The translations under genes were made by a program, and so were the position numbers. The notes under the pieces are model-generated. The model was not told the origin of the DNA, made no database searches, and was given only the letters and a program-made list of their open reading frames with translations. A stretch of 46,273 nucleotides of DNA from Amphimedon queenslandica (lineage: Eukaryota; Porifera; Demospongiae; Haplosclerida; Niphatidae): positions 19,989-66,261 of the forward strand of contig NW_003546685.1 in assembly GCF_000090795.2 (NCBI RefSeq), read 5' to 3'. Of this stretch, positions 41,002 through 46,273 are shown piece by piece. Within the stretch, counting starts at the first letter, position 1. Each line of letters opens with the position of its first letter.

Positions 41002-41946
41002 TCAAACTTTCTTGACGTCCAGTACTTTCTTGAGTGGCCTCACAAAAGCAAAAACAATCCACAAGATAATCCTAACAATGAACAACAATAGAGCAATACC
41101 GAGCAGCACAGCTGTGAATATAAAGTTACGCTTTCCATCTCCGTTTTTATATTCAGCTTGTCTTGACAAGACACCAGACAAGGCCCAGATAACAACAGGA
41201 TAGACCATGAAGATGAAGCGAACAAATCTATCAAGGACTGTGTTCTCTAGTACGAAATACAGTAGCAGTTCAAATGTGAGGATTGAGAGAGCAACAGTAG
41301 CGGCTGTGATATCAGTGGCTTTACCAAAATAACTAATGACTACATCGAAGTTGATGAGAGATGCGATTGCAGTCCACGTGCCATAAATGACGAGACCATT
41401 AACGACAAGGAACTGTGTTATATAGTAGTCAAATTTAAGAGGTCTCGTGCCATCGTGTGGTTTGAGGTAGCGAAGGTATCCAACTTCAATTGCGATTGCA
41501 GCCCAAAGAGATACGGCTATGAGGACGATAAAAGGGAAGGCGGCTTGTGGGTAGAGATTACCCCAGAGATATATCCATATGATGTTGCAGCAGTTAGCTC
41601 CTGCATAGCAGAAATACACAAGAGGGTTGATGGTCTTCTTGAATGAGGGCCTGAAGACAAAACTCCATCCATAGAGGATCCAGAGCGCCTGCCATGCGTA
41701 GATTACACCCCAAATGGAGAAGGTCCATCCATTGGGGTTGATCTGAGTGAAATATGTGTCTGCTACATCGCCAGTTTGGTTCTTGAATCCAAACTTTTCA
41801 GGATCAGAAGCAGCAGCAAACCCATTAATGATGAAAGTGGAGATAAGGATGGCAGTAGTGATGGAGAGGCCCACAATCTCTAGGACCTTCATGGCCAGAG
41901 AATTGACTGGAGAAGAAGAGCTTTTCACAAGTGGTTTCTCAGACAT
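41002..41946 (-). CDS. Multi-pass membrane protein, TspO/Trp-rich-sensory-like, copy 2
   Basis: Intronless, 314 aa, paralogous along its full length to 39584-40531. It starts MSEKPLVKSSSSPVNS, and shows GWTFSIWGVIYAWQALWILYG, IWIYLWGNLYPQAAFPFI, VVNGLVIYGTWTAIASLINFD, LENTVLDRFVRFIFMVYPVV and a terminal RPLKKVLDVKKV. The hydrophobic pattern matches copy 1. The shared intronless state and orientation point to tandem duplication, perhaps after an ancestral retroposition in this intron-rich genome; that is inference. Function unknown. Confidence 0.82.
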   Translation of the reverse strand: MSEKPLVKSSSSPVNSLAMKVLEIVGLSITTAILISTFIINGFAAASDPEKFGFKNQTGDVADTYFTQINPNGWTFSIWGVIYAWQALWILYGWSFVFRPSFKKTINPLVYFCYAGANCCNIIWIYLWGNLYPQAAFPFIVLIAVSLWAAIAIEVGYLRYLKPHDGTRPLKFDYYITQFLVVNGLVIYGTWTAIASLINFDVVISYFGKATDITAATVALSILTFELLLYFVLENTVLDRFVRFIFMVYPVVIWALSGVLSRQAEYKNGDGKRNFIFTAVLLGIALLLFIVRIILWIVFAFVRPLKKVLDVKKV

Positions 41947-42945
41947 CTTGTCAGACTGTTACTCAGTTGTATCTTGCTTTAGATAGTGACTTAAAATTCT
42001 TCTTTGAAACTATTTGAAAGCTTGAGGGGTGTTTGACTGTTTGTGCCTTTAAATAAAGCGTGATAAACAACCAGTCAATCACTCGTTGAGTAATAGAAGC
42101 TATGCTGTTAACATGTGTAAGTGTGACCATGATGACTCCGGATTATGCAATCAAAGGAAGTGACAACTAATGACATTCTTTACACTTGGCATTAGTCAGC
42201 AAGGTCATGCCAGGCACACTCACAAAAACTATAATGAGGTTATTCAAGCATGACAAGAGCTGCACTGCTATCTCTTGGAGATGCTAAAATTTAGCAGATT
42301 TGATAGAAACAGCTCTACCAAGTACATGTACCGTGTATACATATATTATTATTATTATTAAATAATGGATAAACACACCTCATAGAAGGTGCTTATTTTG
42401 TTTCGAACATATTCATGGAGGCATGGTTACTAAAAGCTCTGAATTAGGCCCGAGCAAATGTACACTTGACGTATTTATTTGAATGGCTTCCATGTAGGGG
42501 TCTTCTTCATAGCATTTGGAAACCTCATTCATAATCATTAACATCAAACAGAATTATTCATGAATGGTTTAAATGAACTATTACATGTATCATGAATGCA
42601 TATCTTTAAAGATATAAGACACTTATGACTACAAATTCAACTTGCAAAATGCAATGTTCTGCAATAAACTCAATAACTATACTTACACAATAATAGTACA
42701 GTTGGTGTATAATAACTATAATTCTAATTTCTAATAATTATTATCCATCCATTCTTTTAAATGTAGATACATTGTACAATGTGTATAATATCATAGTGTT
42801 TAAACATTAAATTTTGTACATAAGATAAACTGAGAATTGAGTTCTAATCAAGAGCATTAGATGTATATACAAAAAGTATAATAGAAATAATGTCACATGA
42901 TCAATTAATAATATAATTACTTAGTGTTCGATGATGTCTGTTATT
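41947..42945. other. Intergenic, about 1 kb
   Basis: Promoter side of membrane-protein copy 2 and 3' flank of the stalked membrane protein. AT-rich; it contains a short ATT run near 42344. I find no open frame, RNA gene or repeat family seen elsewhere in the window. Confidence 0.5.
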
Positions 42946-45900
42946 TCATTCTGGAGGCATTTCATCATCTTTCCTAAAAAAATTATTTAGTTGTAAAATA
43001 ATTTATAAAACAATTTCTTGTCTTACCGTGGGGAATTCTTCTTCAGTTCAAACTATAGGATTTTAAAAAATAATAAATTAAAATAGCAAATTTTTGAAAA
43101 AGTGCTATAACACATTTTTATTTTATTTTTTTCAAAAAATGGCTCTAAAATCACTCCAAATTTTTATTTATTTTCTGATAAATATTGATGTTCTTATGCT
43201 ATGTAGAAAGTTGAGCCAATTCCGACTTCATTTTTTCGATTTACGGCCATTTAAAAAAATGACCCCATCCTGAAAATTACCCAAGGCTATATGGCCCATG
43301 GTTTTTTCCAAAAAATGGCTCCAAAATTACCCCTAATTTTTATTACATTTTCTGATACATATTGATGTCCTTATGCTACGTAGAAAGTTTGAGCTGATTC
43401 CGACTTCAATTTTTCAAGTTACGGCCATTTTAAAAAATGAACCAAAATCTGAAAAATACCCAAAGCTATAATGGTTTTCTCCAAAAAATGGATCCGAAAT
43501 CATCCCAAATTTTTATTACATTTTCTGATACATATTGACATTCTTATGCTGTGTAGAAAGTTTGAGCTCATTCCAACTTCAATTTTTCAAGTTGCGGCCA
43601 TTTTAAGAAAATGCCAAAATTCCGAAAAATACCCAAGGCTATAGCCCATGGTTTTTTCCAAAAAATGGCTCCGAAATCACCCCAAATTTTTATTGCATTT
43701 TCTGATACATATTGACGTCCTTATGCTGTGTAGAAAGTTTGAGCTCATTCCGACTTCAATTTTTCAAGTTACGGCAATTTTAAGAAAATGCCAAAAATCT
43801 AAAAAATACCCTATAGTCCATGGTTTTTTCCAAAAAATGGCTCCGAAATCACCCCAAATTTTTATTATATTTTCTGATACATATTGATGTCCTTATGCTA
43901 TATAGCAAGTTTGAGCTGATTCCGACTTCAATTTTTCGAGTTACGGCCATTTTAAAAAATTTGCCCAAATCTGGAAAATACCCAAGGCTATAGCCCATGG
44001 TATTTATCAAAAAATGGCTCTGAAATCCCCCCAATTTTTATTATATTTTTTGATACATATTGATGTCCTTATGCTACATAGAAAGTTTGAGCCAATTCAG
44101 ACTTCAATTTTTCGAGTTACGGCCATTTAAAAAAATGAGCCAAAATCTGAAAAAAACCCCAAGGCTATGGTTTTTTCCAAAAAATGGCTCTGAAATCACC
44201 CTCAATTTTTATTACATTTTCTAATACATATTGATGTCCTTATGCTACGTAGAAAGTTTGAGCCGATTCCGATTTCAATTTTTCGAGTTACAGCCATTTT
44301 TAAAAATGAGCCAAAATCTGAAAAATACCCAAGGCATAGCCCATGGTTTTTTTCAAAAAATGGCTCCAAAATCACCCCCAATTTTTATTACATTTTCTGA
44401 TACATATTGATGTCCTTATGCCATATAGCAAGTTTGAGCTGATTTCAACCAAAATTATTTAAGTTGTGAGCATCTTTTAGAGCCCATGGTTTATAAATAA
44501 CTATCCCAAATCACTCCAAATTTTAATTATAGCAGCTCTTTATTCTAGCAGTATATGCCATTCAAAATTATTAAATAATAATTATTACAATAATTATTAA
44601 CTTACATGTCCATTATTGAATGAATAACTTTTAATTTTTCCAGCTCTTGTGTATACAAAATAGCTAACAGCCACAGCAATAACAAGCACTATAAGGAAAC
44701 CCAGCAAACAGGCCAATATAATACCAGTAATGGCACCAGAGGTCAGTCCACCATCATCGGTTGGTGTAGTAGTAGAACCAGGCGTATTAACAGGAGGTGT
44801 GGTCGATGAAGTAGGCGTGACTGTTGGAGAAGGAGTGGGCGACGTTATAACTAGAAAATAAAATTATAAAACTTGTAATTAAGAATACCCAAATAAATTA
44901 ACTAAAACAATTATAATAAATCTAACAAGTCTAAATTTATTCAAAACACAATACAAAATTAATGACAAAAAGAAGTATTTTTTATTTGCACATATTAGCA
45001 ATTTTTGAGATTATAAAATGTCCTTTTATTTTAATTTTAAATTTAATTCCACTAAATGGGTGTATATCTACCACTATTATTACAGGTGTCTCCATTATCT
45101 AATGCTAGACTGTATAAAATTTAATGCCACCAGTAGGTTATCAGGGAATTACCACCTGATAAACCGGTAACAGGTAAAACCACACCAAGTGACCTCTATG
45201 TGTATATAAATCAGTATAGTAGTACAAACTAGTGGTAATGTGGTCACCATTCCCTTTTTAAAAGGTCATTTATGCTACTATTAAGATATACATGTAAGTG
45301 TGCTTCAATGTATCATAAAATTGCTATAAATGCAAGCTAAATTATTATTATGATAATAGCTATACTATAATGATCATACCACTCTCAAAGGAATCCAGGG
45401 AAACATTGCGACCATTCAAAGTTAGAGTGACATTGCTGCCATTTTGAATCTATAGAAAAATGAACAATGAGTATTATGACACTGTGATATTACATGTACC
45501 ACATACAGAGACAAAACAATGACTTAAAAGTATGTAAGATAATGCAATTAGTACTACCCAAGACACAAGCAATGCAAATACAATGTGAGATAATATAAAC
45601 TTTACTTGTTGATTAAAACTGTTCACTGTATTGCCAATAGTTGCTGAGTCATTGGTTGTTACAACAAGCTCAACTCCGTTTACAGTCTCCTCTCCGTTTT
45701 GACGTCTAGTCCGTGAGTACGTGACTTCTTTGACTATTGTCTTCATTCCGGTATCAGGATCGATATAGAGCAATCTCACGACTGATATCGAATCAACTAC
45801 AATGCTAAAAAGATCAGCCATTTGATCACGAATCTCGTTTGCAGTGTTGGCTGTTGGAACTATTTGTATCAGAGGGAAGGATAAACTGAGAGTGATGTTT

Positions 45901-46273
45901 AGTAGCAGAGGAGAAGGAGAGGGAGAGGGAGATAGAGGACGAGAAGCAGAGGGAGAGGGAGAGAGGGAGGGAGAAGAAGAGGGAGAAGGAGAGGGAGAAG
46001 AAGAGGGAGAAGAAGAGGGAGAAGAAGAGGGAGAAGGAGAGGGAGAAGGAGAGGGAGAAGAAGAGAGAGAAGAAGAGGGAGAAGGAGAGGGAGGGCGAGA
46101 AGCAGAGGGAGGGGAAGAGGAAGAAAGGGAGGGAGAAGAAGAGGGGGAAGGAGGGCGAGAAGCAGAGGAAGAGGGAGAAGGAGTGGAAGAGAGAGATGGA
46201 GAGGGAGAAGAAGAGGGAGAAGGAGGGGGAGAAGAGGTAAATGATACAATAGATGATTGAAAGCTAGTACTAG
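42946..46273 (-). CDS. Type I membrane protein with Ser/Pro stalk (5' part outside window)
   Basis: Five exons are readable: 45606 to beyond 46273, 45380-45449, 44606-44850, 43027-43052, 42946-42973. In protein order it begins (at the window edge) with a Ser/Thr-rich stretch, then about 110 residues of Ser-Pro repeats encoded by the GA-type simple repeat at 45906-46235. Next is a folded region (NITLSLSFPLIQIV, EIRDQMADLFSIVV, VRLLYIDPDTGMK, NGVELVVTTNDSATIG) that could be a SEA-like alpha/beta domain. A Thr/Pro/Ser stalk follows (SPTPSPTVTPTSSTTPP), then one membrane helix (AITGIILACLLGFLIVLVIA), a stop-transfer YTRAGK, and a short tail ending DDEMPPE. It looks like a mucin-like cell-surface adhesion or receptor protein; I do not recognise the family. 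The intron before the tail is filled with family-A satellite. Confidence 0.75.
43090..44530. repeat. Family-A satellite array (170-177-bp unit), 8 copies
   Basis: The marker AAAAAATGGCTCCGAAATCA or a close variant recurs near 43317, 43491, 43667, 43839, 44016, 44186 and 44362, giving periods of 174, 176, 172, 177, 170 and 176 bp, with partial units at both ends. It is the same family as 3420-4130, 40 kb away, and fills most of a 1.55-kb intron of the stalked membrane protein. Confidence 0.92.
44851..45379. other. Intron of the stalked membrane protein
   Basis: 529-bp AT-rich intron between the stalk/membrane exon and the 45380-45449 exon. Nothing recognisable: no satellite unit, MITE terminus or open frame of note. 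Confidence 0.5.
45906..46235. repeat. Coding GA-type simple repeat (Ser/Pro stalk on minus strand)
   Basis: Units of GAGAAG, GAGGGA and GAAGAA repeat for about 330 bp. On the minus strand, in the frame of the downstream folded domain, every codon is TCT, CCT, CCC or a near variant (Ser, Pro, with a few Leu and Arg). The frame stays open from the downstream exon to the window edge. Glu/Gly and Leu/Pro frames in other phases are shadows. Confidence 0.8.

Noticed and set aside
43090..44530. CRISPR-like array
   Set aside because: Units are contiguous 170-177-bp tandem satellite copies without unique spacers, inside an intron of an animal gene.
45844..46260. 138-residue Glu/Gly-rich plus-strand frame
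   Set aside because: Antisense shadow of the simple repeat that encodes the Ser/Pro stalk of the minus-strand membrane protein.
1..46273. tRNA, rRNA or other snRNA genes
   Set aside because: I looked for tRNA arm patterns and for U2, U4, U5 and U6 core motifs and saw none by eye; a covariance-model scan could overrule this.

Overview
The window is a gene-dense, AT-rich, intron-rich animal locus. Most introns are only about 45-150 bp with GT-AG ends. The encoded proteins are metazoan (VPS15, proteasome beta-2, ALG14, Tudor, ficolin-like FReD), and microsatellites and small TIR elements lie in introns. I infer an early-branching animal, most likely a demosponge such as Amphimedon. That assignment rests on genome style and gene content, not on a search. 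No bacterial-type operons, CRISPR arrays, tRNAs or rRNAs are seen. Exon limits below were read by eye from splice sites and reading phase; for the genes where I summed all exons the coding length is a multiple of three.

Left arm (1-8640): the 5' two-fifths of PIK3R4/VPS15 (minus, running off the left edge) shares a 171-bp divergent promoter with a complete KYAT3-like kynurenine aminotransferase (plus). Two U1 snRNA genes lie on the minus strand, one inside KYAT3 intron 6 and one just downstream. They share TATA-like and PSE-like blocks at identical distances.

Glycosidase cluster (8690-18657, all minus): a decayed fucosidase exon, a plant/fungal-like GH27 alpha-galactosidase, then three head-to-tail 15-exon genes. 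Each of the three encodes a signal peptide, an MRH (mannose-6-phosphate-receptor homology) lectin domain and a GH29 alpha-L-fucosidase domain. All three lack the canonical His-Trp of the GH29 fucose pocket. Their CDSs are only 116-125 bp apart.

Middle (19035-25236): a 613-aa coiled-coil protein, PSMB7 (proteasome beta-2), and intronless ALG14, which is divergent from PSMB7 with 64-85 bp between start codons.

Tudor locus (25458-39239, plus, about 28 exons, about 1516 aa): B-box, coiled coil, Tudor, a roughly 515-aa disordered block, a second Tudor, RG-rich tract and C-terminal RRM. One 4.2-kb intron hosts two tandem ficolin-like (FReD) genes on the opposite strand. Other introns carry several MITE families.

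Right arm (39584-46273, minus): two intronless paralogous multi-pass membrane proteins of TspO/Trp-rich-sensory type, then the 3' part of a type I membrane protein. The latter has a Ser/Pro stalk encoded by a GA-type simple repeat and runs off the right edge. Two related intronic satellites (about 177 bp and 186 bp) recur across the window. The most unusual material is the MRH-GH29 triplet with altered active-site residues, the paired divergent U1 genes with a candidate sponge snRNA promoter, and the B-box/Tudor/RRM gene with nested FReD genes.
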